From Chloroflexota bacterium (lineage in GTDB: Bacteria; Chloroflexota; Anaerolineae; Anaerolineales; JACQED01): 7,338 bases of DNA. Below, in pieces: positions 1 through 6,233 of the stretch (position 1 is its first letter; each line of letters opens with the position of its first letter). The translations under genes and the position numbers were made by a program. The stretch spans positions 1 to 7,338 of the forward strand of contig JACQED010000600.1 of assembly GCA_016200785.1 (NCBI GenBank). Reading direction: 5' to 3'. Below the pieces are notes generated by a model that worked only from the letters and a program-made list of their open reading frames with translations, made no database searches and was not told where the DNA came from.

Positions 1-538
1 CCAGCAAACGCCCGTAATCGGTGAGTATCTCCGGCTTCTCCAACGCTTCGGCGAATTGGGTCACCCAATATTCGACGTATGCTTCATCCAGTTTGCCGAG
101 TTGCTCAATCAATAGCCCTTCCACATCTTGCCAATCTCTCCCGCGTCCAGCCGCAACCTTCTGTACGATCAAGTCCTCTGCCGAGCATATCCACGCCGAG
201 AAGCCGCCCAAATCGCGTTGGACTGCTCGTCCGACGATCTGTTGCTCATAGCCTGGCAAGGCCAGGAGAAAATCCACAATGACACCCTTGACATAGACGG
301 ATGTGACCAGGGGATCGTCCAAGTCGGCACGGGCTCGTTCGGGAAAAGCGGCTCGAATGACGGCACGCACGGCGGAGTAGTTGATGTCCGGGACAAGCAC
401 CTTGAAATCTACATCGCGAGTGATGCGAACGAATCCCCACTGTGACACGGCAATGCCGCCGACGATGGCGTAGCGATACCCATGCTCTTCGAGGAAGGCT
501 GTGACGCTTCGGAGAGAGTCCTCAAGCCTTGTATCCAC
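1..538 (-). CDS. Nucleotidyltransferase, AbiEii/DUF6036 type (3' end cut by window)
   Basis: A nucleotidyltransferase-fold protein; 179 residues are visible and the C-terminus lies beyond the left edge. The Pol-beta-like signature is clear: GG at residues 27-28 (IVGGIAVSQWG), then the metal-binding D42-V-D44 (TRDVDF), with D89 (VIVDFLLAL) as the likely third acidic residue. A second conserved block, SAEDLIVQKVAAGR (119-132), followed by RDWQDVEGLL, is typical of AbiEii-like and DUF6036 transferases. Known members move a nucleotide to a protein or tRNA acceptor, and several act as toxins in toxin-antitoxin or abortive-infection pairs; the target here is unknown. I chose the GTG start at 538 because GGAGAG lies 6 bases upstream and the family's N-terminal helix begins there. 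The start lies inside the end of the 89-residue upstream gene (17-base overlap), which implies translational coupling. The fold is confident; the role is not. Confidence 0.85.
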   Translation of the reverse strand, partial: MDTRLEDSLRSVTAFLEEHGYRYAIVGGIAVSQWGFVRITRDVDFKVLVPDINYSAVRAVIRAAFPERARADLDDPLVTSVYVKGVIVDFLLALPGYEQQIVGRAVQRDLGGFSAWICSAEDLIVQKVAAGRGRDWQDVEGLLIEQLGKLDEAYVEYWVTQFAEALEKPEILTDYGRLL

Positions 539-791
539 GCGCGGCTCTCCATTCCTCCAGTTTGCGAACACGAGAATAATACTCCTGCAGGTCTGCCATA
601 TTCCGCCAGCGTTGCCGTTCGCTCGGCGGCGTCGCAGTTCGCGTGGCAAACTGCCACAATTCAACATACTGCCGCCACGCCTTTTCCGGTGTGAGTTTGC
701 CCGCATTCCGCACGCGGTCAAGCAACTCGGCCTCATTCCACCGCCGGTAGGATTCGTAGGCTTTGCGGTACAGTTCCTTGTCAATCAACAT
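522..791 (-). CDS. Small charged hypothetical protein paired with nucleotidyltransferase
   Basis: An 89-residue soluble protein that I do not recognise. It is rich in Arg, Glu, Tyr and Trp and looks mostly helical, with no signal peptide or membrane segment. Two parts stand out: an N-terminal helix (about 3-30, with KAYESYRRWNEAELLDRV) and a C-terminal amphipathic helix (about 58-86, with NMADLQEYYSRVRKLEEW). It contains no His, so it is not a HEPN partner of the usual MNT-HEPN pairs, which need an RX4-6H motif. The ATG at 791 sits 6 bases behind a good -10 box. Its last 17 bases overlap the start of the nucleotidyltransferase, so the two are almost certainly co-expressed. By position it could be an antitoxin, adaptor or substrate of the transferase; this rests on arrangement only. 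Confidence 0.75.
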   Translation of the reverse strand: MLIDKELYRKAYESYRRWNEAELLDRVRNAGKLTPEKAWRQYVELWQFATRTATPPSERQRWRNMADLQEYYSRVRKLEEWRAARGYKA

Positions 792-797
792 GGTCGG

Positions 798-826
798 ATT
801 CTACTCTCTTCCACATAGCCCGGCAA
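798..826 (-). promoter_or_regulatory. Sigma70-type promoter for the 89-aa/nucleotidyltransferase unit
   Basis: Read on the minus strand, TTGCCG (826-821, 4 of 6 to consensus) is followed after exactly 17 bases by TAGAAT (803-798, 5 of 6). Only 6 bases separate the -10 box from the ATG at 791, so transcription should begin at or within a base or two of the start codon, giving a leaderless mRNA. No Shine-Dalgarno sequence is available between promoter and ATG. Confidence 0.55.
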
Positions 827-839
827 TGAAGCCCGCCAT

Positions 840-858
840 CAACAACTTCGCGTTGTTG
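840..858 (-). terminator. Small hairpin after the cyclase gene (possible terminator)
   Basis: A perfect 7-bp inverted repeat, CAACAAC (840-846) and GTTGTTG (852-858), has a 5-base loop. It sits 16 bases past the cyclase stop and before the promoter of the next unit. No U-tract follows it on the minus strand and only 3 of the 7 pairs are G-C, so a classical intrinsic terminator is doubtful. Position is the main argument. Confidence 0.25.
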
Positions 859-874
859 TCTCTCGCCGGCTCCT

Positions 875-2458
875 CTATTTCAGAGATAGCACCGCCCAAG
901 ATTTCACCGGCTCGGCAATTCCCTTCAAATGCATCGGCGGCAACGGCTCCGCCACGATCGCATCTTTCAGCGCGGTGTAAGTGCTTTCGCTGATCAACGT
1001 CTGATTCCCCTCTGCCGCGCCGCACAGGCGCGAGGCCAGATTGACATCGGCGCCGATGGCGGTGTACTCCGATCGCTGATTCGATCCGAAGTTTCCGACG
1101 ATGGCCGGGCCGGTGCTGATGCCGATGCCGATGGCCACGGCCGGCAATCCGCGCGCCGCCCAGCCCTTCATCACCTCGCCGTGCGCTCGCTGCATCTCCA
1201 GCGCGAGGCGAACCGCGCGCCGGGCGTGATCCGGCTGGCGTTCCGGCGCGTTGAAGAATGCCATCACACAATCACCCACATACTTGTCGAGCGTCCCGTC
1301 GTGCGCCAACACCAGTTCCGTCATCGCACCCAGATGCTCGTTCAGCATTTGCTCCAGCACTTCGACGTCCAATTTTTCGGAAACGCCGGTGAAGCCGCGA
1401 ATATCGGAGAAGAGTGTGGTGATCTCAGCGCGGTCGCCCTTGAGCAGATCGCGGTCCGCAACGTCGAGCAGGCGCCTCATCACCTGCGGGCCTACATTGC
1501 GGCTGAACGCGGCTCGCAGGCGCTGTGTTTCGAGCGACTCGAAAATGGCCGTGTCGATCTGGCTGGCAATGCCGCGCAGAAGTTCGCGATCGGCGCGGGA
1601 GAAGCCGTCGCGTCCGGCGCGATTCAGGACGCCCAGCACACCGATCACTCTTTCATTGAGTATGAGCGGGATACCGATGAGCGAGCGCACCGGGCCGTCG
1701 GGGTAGCGTTTTGCGATCGGCTCGGCCCGGCGCAAAGCCTCGTCGGCGGCGTCACGCACGATCCGCAGGCAGTCGGGCCGGGCGAAAAAGTCGCGATGGG
1801 TCATCGCTCTCAGTTCGAGTTCCCGGCCTGTCTTGTCGAACAACATGATGAAGCCAGCGCCAGAGGGGACGACGCGCGACAGTTCGCCGAGGGTCGCGTC
1901 GAGCATCTGCTGGAATTCTAGGCCCGCGTCGCGGATTTGATCGACTTTGAGAACTGCTTCGAGTTCGAGTGTGCGACGGCGTAGTTCGACGACGGTCGCG
2001 GCGTGAACCATGGCGGTGTCGGTTTGCGAGACCGCCACGGAGAGCAGCGCCTGATCGTCGGGCGTGAAGCGCTGGCCGGCGCGCGCGAGCAACAATGCGC
2101 CCAGAGGCCGGGAGCCGGCGTGAAGCGGAGCGCCGAGGTAATGCAGAGCGCGGCCCTGGCCGAGGTCTAGCGTCGTGTCGAGGATGGCTTTGGCCGGGGT
2201 GCTGGCGGCGCGGACGATCATCAAGCGCCAGTGGGCTTCGTCTCTTGCGCCGAGGACGTTGCCCTTATCCACCAGCGCGCGCAATTCAAGCTGGCCGCTG
2301 TCTTCGTCGGGCAGGCACATCAAGCACAGATCGGCCAGCAACGCCTCGGCGATGGCCCCGACGATTGCCAGCGCCAGTTCAAGTTCGTCGGCCACCTCGT
2401 CGCCGAGTTGGTCGATCTTGAGCATCAGCGTGATCTGCCGGTCGGACAGCGAGGTCAT
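875..2458 (-). CDS. GAF-GAF class III adenylate cyclase
   Basis: A 527-residue soluble signalling enzyme that should make cyclic AMP from ATP. A weak N-terminal GAF-like region (about 15-155) is followed by a clearer GAF domain (about 180-305, with SLIGIPLILNERVIGVLGVLN) and a C-terminal class III cyclase domain (about 340-525). Metal-binding aspartates are D352 (TLFSDIRGFT) and D396 (DKYVGDCVMAFF). The transition-state pair is N473 and R477 (GADVNLASRL). K392 and T466 (EYTAIG) match the adenine-selecting Lys/Thr pair of class IIIb cyclases such as cyanobacterial CyaC, which points to ATP rather than GTP. I placed the start at the ATG 4 bases after the kbl stop; a TTG start 42 bases upstream would extend into kbl and is less likely. 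GAF domains may sense a small ligand or mediate dimerisation; the ligand cannot be read from sequence. No transmembrane segment is seen. Confidence 0.93.
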   Translation of the reverse strand: MTSLSDRQITLMLKIDQLGDEVADELELALAIVGAIAEALLADLCLMCLPDEDSGQLELRALVDKGNVLGARDEAHWRLMIVRAASTPAKAILDTTLDLGQGRALHYLGAPLHAGSRPLGALLLARAGQRFTPDDQALLSVAVSQTDTAMVHAATVVELRRRTLELEAVLKVDQIRDAGLEFQQMLDATLGELSRVVPSGAGFIMLFDKTGRELELRAMTHRDFFARPDCLRIVRDAADEALRRAEPIAKRYPDGPVRSLIGIPLILNERVIGVLGVLNRAGRDGFSRADRELLRGIASQIDTAIFESLETQRLRAAFSRNVGPQVMRRLLDVADRDLLKGDRAEITTLFSDIRGFTGVSEKLDVEVLEQMLNEHLGAMTELVLAHDGTLDKYVGDCVMAFFNAPERQPDHARRAVRLALEMQRAHGEVMKGWAARGLPAVAIGIGISTGPAIVGNFGSNQRSEYTAIGADVNLASRLCGAAEGNQTLISESTYTALKDAIVAEPLPPMHLKGIAEPVKSWAVLSLK

Positions 2459-2462
2459 ATCT

Positions 2463-3650
2463 CTACCGAATGACAGACAATTCTTTCCCCACCTTCGCAA
2501 AAGCCTCCAGCCCCCGATCGAGATCGTCGCGGGCGTGTGCCGCAGAGATCATCACCCGAATACGGGCTTTGCCCTTCGGCACGGTCGGGAAGCCGATCGC
2601 CATCGCGAACACGCCTTCGTCGAACAACCGGCGGCTGAACTGCTGGGCCAGCGGCGCTTCGCCGAGGATGATCGGCGTAATGGGCGTCGTGCTCAAGCCG
2701 GTATCGAAGCCTAGCCGCTTCATTTCGGCTTTGAAGTAGCGCGCGTTCTCCCAGAGTCTATCCACCAGTTCGGTCGAGGCTTCGAGCAGATCGAGCGCGG
2801 CCAGGCACGCGGCCACATCGGGCACGGTCATCGCGCTGGAGAAGAGAAACGGCCGGCCGCGCTGTCTCAGCCACTCCACGATTTTCTCGTTCCCGGCCAC
2901 GCATCCGCCGACGACGCCGAAGGCTTTGGAGAGCGTGCCGATTTCCACATCCACCTGGCCGTGCAGGTCGAAGTGATCCACGATGCCGCGTCCGCCCCGG
3001 CCCAGCACGCCCTCGCCGTGCGCGTCGTCCACCATGAGCAGATAATCGTTCTCGCGGGCCACGGCGTAAATCTCCGGCAGCGGCGCCACGTCGCCGTCCA
3101 TGCTGAACACGCCGTCGGTGATGATCAGCGCGCGACGAAAACCGATCTTCCTTTCGTTCGCGATCACCTCGCGCAAGTTGTTCGCATCGCAGTGGGCATA
3201 GCGGACGATCTTGGCGCCGGCAAGGCGGGAGCCGTCAATGATGCTGGCGTGGTTGAGTTCGTCGGAGAAGATCACGTCGTCTTTGCCGACGAGCGCGGGG
3301 ATGGTGGCGAGGTTGGCGGTGAAGCCGGATTGGAACGAGATCGCGGAGGGGACGCCTTTGAACGCCGCCAGCCGACGTTCGAGTTCGACGTGCAGGCTCA
3401 TCGTTCCGGCAATCGTCCGCACCGCCGCCGGGCCGATGCCGTATTTGGCAATAGCGTCATTCGCGGCCTGCGCGAGGCGCGGATGATTCGCCAGCCCGAG
3501 ATAATTGTTCGAGCAGAAGTTGAGCGCCTTCCGCCCATCCACGACAAGCCACGCGCCCTGCGGCGAGTCGAGCGTGCGGACGGTGTTGTACAGACCTTGC
3601 TCTTTCAGGCTGTGGAGTTCGTCGTCAATCCATTGCGTTTTGGTAGACAT
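2463..3650 (-). CDS. kbl: Kbl/BioF-type PLP-dependent acyltransferase (probable glycine C-acetyltransferase)
   Basis: A 395-residue fold-type I PLP enzyme of the alpha-oxoamine synthase family. Kbl joins acetyl-CoA and glycine to 2-amino-3-ketobutyrate, or runs in reverse during threonine breakdown; the related BioF uses alanine and pimeloyl-CoA/ACP in biotin synthesis. Visible residues are the PLP Schiff-base Lys K242 (IGTLSKAFGVVGG), the pyridine-binding D208 and H211 (MVDDAHGEG), and the ring-stacking H134 (ELNHASIIDGSR). The N-terminal NFCSNNYLGLANHP (44-57) is typical of Kbl and BioF. Length and start (YNTVRTLDSPQGAWL) fit Kbl, but the GPAAVRTIAGT segment resembles the broad-specificity enzymes of Thermus and Chloroflexi. 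No tdh or biotin gene is in view to decide. The ATG at 3650 has GGAG 6 bases upstream; the reading frame stays open for about 86 codons further upstream, but that stretch overlaps the GIY-YIG gene and is not family-like. Confidence 0.9.
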   Translation of the reverse strand: MSTKTQWIDDELHSLKEQGLYNTVRTLDSPQGAWLVVDGRKALNFCSNNYLGLANHPRLAQAANDAIAKYGIGPAAVRTIAGTMSLHVELERRLAAFKGVPSAISFQSGFTANLATIPALVGKDDVIFSDELNHASIIDGSRLAGAKIVRYAHCDANNLREVIANERKIGFRRALIITDGVFSMDGDVAPLPEIYAVARENDYLLMVDDAHGEGVLGRGGRGIVDHFDLHGQVDVEIGTLSKAFGVVGGCVAGNEKIVEWLRQRGRPFLFSSAMTVPDVAACLAALDLLEASTELVDRLWENARYFKAEMKRLGFDTGLSTTPITPIILGEAPLAQQFSRRLFDEGVFAMAIGFPTVPKGKARIRVMISAAHARDDLDRGLEAFAKVGKELSVIR

Positions 3651-3679
3651 GGGGTTCTCCACCCGGTAGCGAGGTGGCG

Positions 3680-3964
3680 TTATTCGCCTCGATGCGCGGA
3701 CACCAGCTGACGTTTCCGGGCACGCGGCCACTGCTTGATCGCGGCCTCGCGGCGCAGAGCGGCGGCGTGCGACGGTTGGCGTTCGCTGTAGACCAACTTC
3801 ACCGGCCTCCGCGCTCGTGTATACCGCGCGCCCCGGCCGGCATTGTGCGCCTTCACCCGCGTCTCGACGTCCACCGACCAGCCGGTATAAAACGTGCCGT
3901 CGGCGCACTCGACAATGTAGCAGTAATACGACCGGTTGTCTTTAACTCCCCTTTTTCTTTTCAT
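3680..3964 (-). CDS. GIY-YIG nuclease-domain small protein (UPF0213/YhbQ-like)
   Basis: A 94-residue protein consisting of a single GIY-YIG nuclease domain, the size of the UPF0213/YhbQ family. The two signature strands are CYIVEC (15-20) and FYTGWS (25-30), followed by R36 and H40-N41 (ETRVKAHNAG), the region of the catalytic Arg. Next come KLVYSE (56-61), with E61 a metal-ligand candidate, and ALRREAAIKQWPRARK (69-84), the conserved basic C-terminal helix. Relatives have been linked to DNA nicking or repair, but the family's cellular role is poorly known. The ATG at 3964 overlaps the end of the TyrA-like gene by 23 bases and has no clear Shine-Dalgarno, so expression probably depends on coupling. 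It sits 29 bases before kbl. The first 10 residues are basic and not family-conserved. Confidence 0.88.
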   Translation of the reverse strand: MKRKRGVKDNRSYYCYIVECADGTFYTGWSVDVETRVKAHNAGRGARYTRARRPVKLVYSERQPSHAAALRREAAIKQWPRARKRQLVSAHRGE

Positions 3965-4940
3965 TCGTCTGACTGCGCCGCCTGAACCCGATCAAGTTGC
4001 CGAGAAAGTCGCCGGGCTTCGGCATCTCGGTAGCGGGGACTTCGAGCGCGCGCCAGTCACCCCTCATCCGATCGTTCAGCCACTGCGCGCGCGCGCTGCC
4101 GGCCTCGGCCAACAGTTGTTCCAGTTCGCCCCCGCCGCCCGAATCGATCTGAGCCCGCAAGGCGTTCAACTCCGCCAGCAGGGCGTCGAGGTGGCGCAAG
4201 ACGTTGTCGCGATTCAAATCCAGCGTCGCGCGGCGGCCGGCGGGGTCGGCGTCGGCGGGCGCGGTCACTGCGGCGAAGTCGCGGTCGGTCATCTTCCGCC
4301 GCTCGCGCCAACCGGGCATCTGCGTCACCGCGCGCACCAGCGCGACGGCGGTGAGGGCCGGCAGAGCGTCCACACCCGCGCTCAAGCCATCGTGCTCGTC
4401 CGGGGCCACAAAGAACGGCACAGCGCCGAGAAGCGCGGCGAGGTCAACGACGAGTTTGACGGCGGCCGGCGCGCAGTTCCGAGCGGGCGCGAGCGCCCAC
4501 AGCCCTTTCTCGAAGAGATCGGCGCGCGCTCCATCGAGGCCGGTTTTGGCATCGGGCAGGGCATCGGGGTTGGCGGCGAGGTTGCCGGCGACGAAGTGAA
4601 CGGTAGGAGGCAGATGCTCGGCGGCCCACGCGACGGGCGGCGCGAGCAGGGGCGCGAGGCTGGTCACGACGCAATCGGAGCGGAACGATTCGGCGGCGGC
4701 TGAGAACGTCTCGCGCACCGCGGGGATCGGCACCGCCAACACGACGAGGTCGGCCTTCTCGCAGGCGCGCGGCAAATTCCACTCGATGCGGTCAACCGCG
4801 CCGCGCGCTTGCGCCACCCTGGCAATACCCGGCTCTCGGTCGTGTCCCGTGATGGTCAATTCGCGCGATTTGCTTTTGAGAGCGAGGCCGAGCGAACCGC
4901 CGCGTCGCCCGAGGCCGATGAGGGTGATTTGGGTTGGCAT
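3942..4940 (-). CDS. TyrA-like (prephenate/arogenate dehydrogenase family) protein with altered active site
   Basis: A 332-residue protein with the layout of TyrA dehydrogenases, which oxidatively decarboxylate prephenate or arogenate on the way to tyrosine. The N-terminal Rossmann domain begins at once: ITLIGLGRRGGSLGLALK holds the GxGxxG-type dinucleotide loop (residues 9-14), and D34 (TGHDRE) lies at the end of strand 2. ADLVVLAVPIPAVRET (63-78) is also typical. The C-terminal helical dimerisation domain includes EHDGLSAGVDALPAL (182-196). Unusually, the family's catalytic GHP motif reads GNLAA (N120), the TDVGSVK segment reads TSLAPLL (93-99), and the substrate-binding LPH reads LPA (A195). 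It may therefore catalyse something else or be non-catalytic. I chose the ATG at 4940 because the Rossmann strand starts three residues later; an ATG at 4994 would add 18 residues translated from a 14-bp tandem repeat. No clear ribosome-binding site precedes either start. Confidence 0.8.
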   Translation of the reverse strand: MPTQITLIGLGRRGGSLGLALKSKSRELTITGHDREPGIARVAQARGAVDRIEWNLPRACEKADLVVLAVPIPAVRETFSAAAESFRSDCVVTSLAPLLAPPVAWAAEHLPPTVHFVAGNLAANPDALPDAKTGLDGARADLFEKGLWALAPARNCAPAAVKLVVDLAALLGAVPFFVAPDEHDGLSAGVDALPALTAVALVRAVTQMPGWRERRKMTDRDFAAVTAPADADPAGRRATLDLNRDNVLRHLDALLAELNALRAQIDSGGGGELEQLLAEAGSARAQWLNDRMRGDWRALEVPATEMPKPGDFLGNLIGFRRRSQTNEKKKGS

Positions 4941-4943
4941 TTG

Positions 4944-4985
4944 GGCTGATGGCAAATGGCTGATGACAGACGGCTTATCGCCAAA
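4944..4985. repeat. Three degenerate 14-bp tandem repeats before the tyrA-like gene
   Basis: Three head-to-tail 14-base units start at 4944, 4958 and 4972 on the plus strand, the first two opening with GGCTGATG and the third with GGCTTATC. Units 1 and 2 agree at 11 of 14 positions and units 1 and 3 at 10 of 14. The period is not a multiple of three, which argues that the stretch is intergenic rather than the true N-terminus of the dehydrogenase. The rest of the 92-base gap (4941-5032) shows no convincing promoter or terminator. Confidence 0.6.
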
Positions 4986-5032
4986 CCGATGCATCCAAGA
5001 GGAACAGCCCGCGATACGCCATCGGCCACCGG

Positions 5033-5557
5033 CTAGTTCACATGGTCTGCCTGCTGTAAGACGGTCAGCAGTCTGTCATCCTCAGAGAGCGGCGGCGCGG
5101 GCACGGGCATTTGATGGCGGCGGATGAGCGCGATAGCCCGCGGCGAAGCCCCGGCGCATTCGGCCATTTCTGCGCCCCACTCCGCGTGCCGATGTGCGGC
5201 GACGAACGCACGACACCAACCGTGCGTTTCGCGTAGGGCCTCACTCCAGCCTTCCGCCAATCGCGGCGCGGCTTTGCGGAGCAGCACGACCGCCACGCGT
5301 TCCAGCACGCTCACCGGCGCGCGAACCTTCCCCACATCGTGCAACAGCGCGGCGATCAGCAGATCGGGATCGGACTCGCCACGCAAGATCAGCGCCTCCA
5401 TCACACGAAAACTATGTGCTTGTTCGCCCGGGGTCATTCGCTCGAAGAGCGCGGCCAGTTGCGGGCCGAGGCGTTCCCTCGCCGCCTGCCGATCCGCCGG
5501 GGTCAACTGCGCGCCGAGATATTGTCCGAATTGCCAGAGGCGATACAGCGCCCGCAT
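5033..5557 (-). CDS. HD-domain phosphohydrolase
   Basis: A 174-residue soluble protein with a complete HD-type metal-binding pattern: H48 (EQAHSFRVMEAL), the H73-D74 doublet (AALLHDVGKVRAP), H124 (HRHAEWGAEMAE), H148 (IRRHQMP) and D171 (LQQADHVN), four residues from the end. This is the usual order for metal-dependent phosphohydrolases acting on nucleotides or other phosphate esters; no RelA/SpoT, EAL or HD-GYP signature is seen, so the substrate is unknown. The N-terminus (MRALYRLWQFGQYLGAQLTP) has an aromatic, possibly membrane-associating helix. The start is set by a TGATG overlap with the upstream M50 gene, indicating translational coupling. An open extension upstream of this ATG only shadows the protease gene. 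The coupling suggests a function shared with the protease, but no such pair is familiar to me. Confidence 0.87.
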   Translation of the reverse strand: MRALYRLWQFGQYLGAQLTPADRQAARERLGPQLAALFERMTPGEQAHSFRVMEALILRGESDPDLLIAALLHDVGKVRAPVSVLERVAVVLLRKAAPRLAEGWSEALRETHGWCRAFVAAHRHAEWGAEMAECAGASPRAIALIRRHQMPVPAPPLSEDDRLLTVLQQADHVN

Positions 5558-6201
5558 CACCCGGCGGCCAAGTGGAAGAGCAAACGGATCGGCGGCCCGA
5601 TCATCAGCCCCAGGACATCGAAGGGGCCGAAGCTGCCCAGAAGGATCAGCCCCATTAGAATGAACATGCCCCACTGCTCGAGGCGCTGATACTCTAAGGC
5701 CAGGCTGTCCGGCAGGAGGCCCAACAACACACGATAACCATCGAGCGGCGGAACGGGGATCATGTTGAACACAGCCATCACGAGATTGATAAGGATGAAG
5801 ATGTACAACAAGTACGAAGGCGATGGGAAGAATTGATTCGAGGAAACCGACGAAAGTCCCAGCAGGCCCAGGCGGACGGGAATGCCGGCGAGCAAGGCCA
5901 TCAGCACATTGGAGATCGGTCCTGCAACGGCGATCAGCATGCCGCCCTTTCTCACATCCATCCGCAGAAGGCCGGGATACCAGGTCACCGGCTTGGCCAT
6001 GCCGAACCCGGTGATCACGGCAAAGAGGTACATCCAGGGAATAATGTGCGCGCGAGGGTCGAGCGTGAGGCGGCCCTGCGACGCTTGCGACGTGTCGCCC
6101 AGTTGATAGGCGACCCAGGCGTGCGCGAACTCGTGAACGGTGAAGCCGGCCAACAGCGTAATCGCGCGGGCGAGAAGTGTGGAAAGTTCAAAGCCAAGCA
6201 T
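5557..6201 (-). CDS. Site-2-protease-like intramembrane zinc metalloprotease (M50)
   Basis: A 214-residue integral membrane protease of family M50 (S2P-like). The zinc-binding HExxH is H23-E24-H27 in the first membrane segment (FTVHEFAHAWVAYQLG), and the third ligand is D154 in NMIPVPPLDGYRV (146-158), the conserved NPxPPLDG-type loop. GRLTLDPRAHI (43-53), GMAKPV (67-72) and GPISNVLMAL (94-103) are the standard connecting motifs of the short, PDZ-less and CBS-less M50 subgroup. About five hydrophobic segments are visible (roughly 8-30, 53-68, 87-118, 128-148, 177-199). Known S2P proteases cleave transmembrane helices of anti-sigma factors, signal peptides or membrane regulators, but members of this compact subgroup have few known substrates. 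The ATG at 6201 lies about 26 bases after the predicted transcription start; only a weakly placed GGAG is seen. It is the first gene of the minus-strand run. Confidence 0.92.
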   Translation of the reverse strand: MLGFELSTLLARAITLLAGFTVHEFAHAWVAYQLGDTSQASQGRLTLDPRAHIIPWMYLFAVITGFGMAKPVTWYPGLLRMDVRKGGMLIAVAGPISNVLMALLAGIPVRLGLLGLSSVSSNQFFPSPSYLLYIFILINLVMAVFNMIPVPPLDGYRVLLGLLPDSLALEYQRLEQWGMFILMGLILLGSFGPFDVLGLMIGPPIRLLFHLAAG

Positions 6202-6233
6202 AAAGGATCGCCGTCTCCAAGAGAGTGAACGGG

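Noticed and set aside
409..657. Minus-strand 82-codon frame overlapping the 89-aa gene and the nucleotidyltransferase
   Set aside because: It is the third frame of the same strand across two better-supported genes, and its Ser/Ala-rich translation has no motif.
929..1921. Long plus-strand open frame (330 codons) opposite the cyclase
   Set aside because: It is antisense to a gene with complete catalytic motifs, its translation has no recognisable motif, and GC-rich codon bias commonly leaves such frames open.
2459..2500. TTG start giving the cyclase 14 extra residues
   Set aside because: It would overlap the end of kbl, and an ATG lies 4 bases after the kbl stop, which fits operon spacing better.
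3659..3677. Hairpin overlapping the kbl ribosome-binding site (CCACC/GGTGG)
   Set aside because: Only 5 bp of stem with a 9-base loop; too weak and too likely by chance in GC-rich DNA to call a regulatory element.
2961..3710. Plus-strand open frame (249 codons) opposite kbl
   Set aside because: It is antisense to a confident PLP enzyme; the His/Val/Arg-rich translation is typical of a shadow frame.
3651..3908. N-terminal extension of kbl in an open frame
   Set aside because: It overlaps the GIY-YIG gene, its translation is Arg-rich and not family-like, and the ATG at 3650 has a good GGAG.
3936..4703. Plus-strand open frame (255 codons) opposite the TyrA-like gene
   Set aside because: Antisense shadow; the translation is Gly/Arg/Gln-rich with no family motif.
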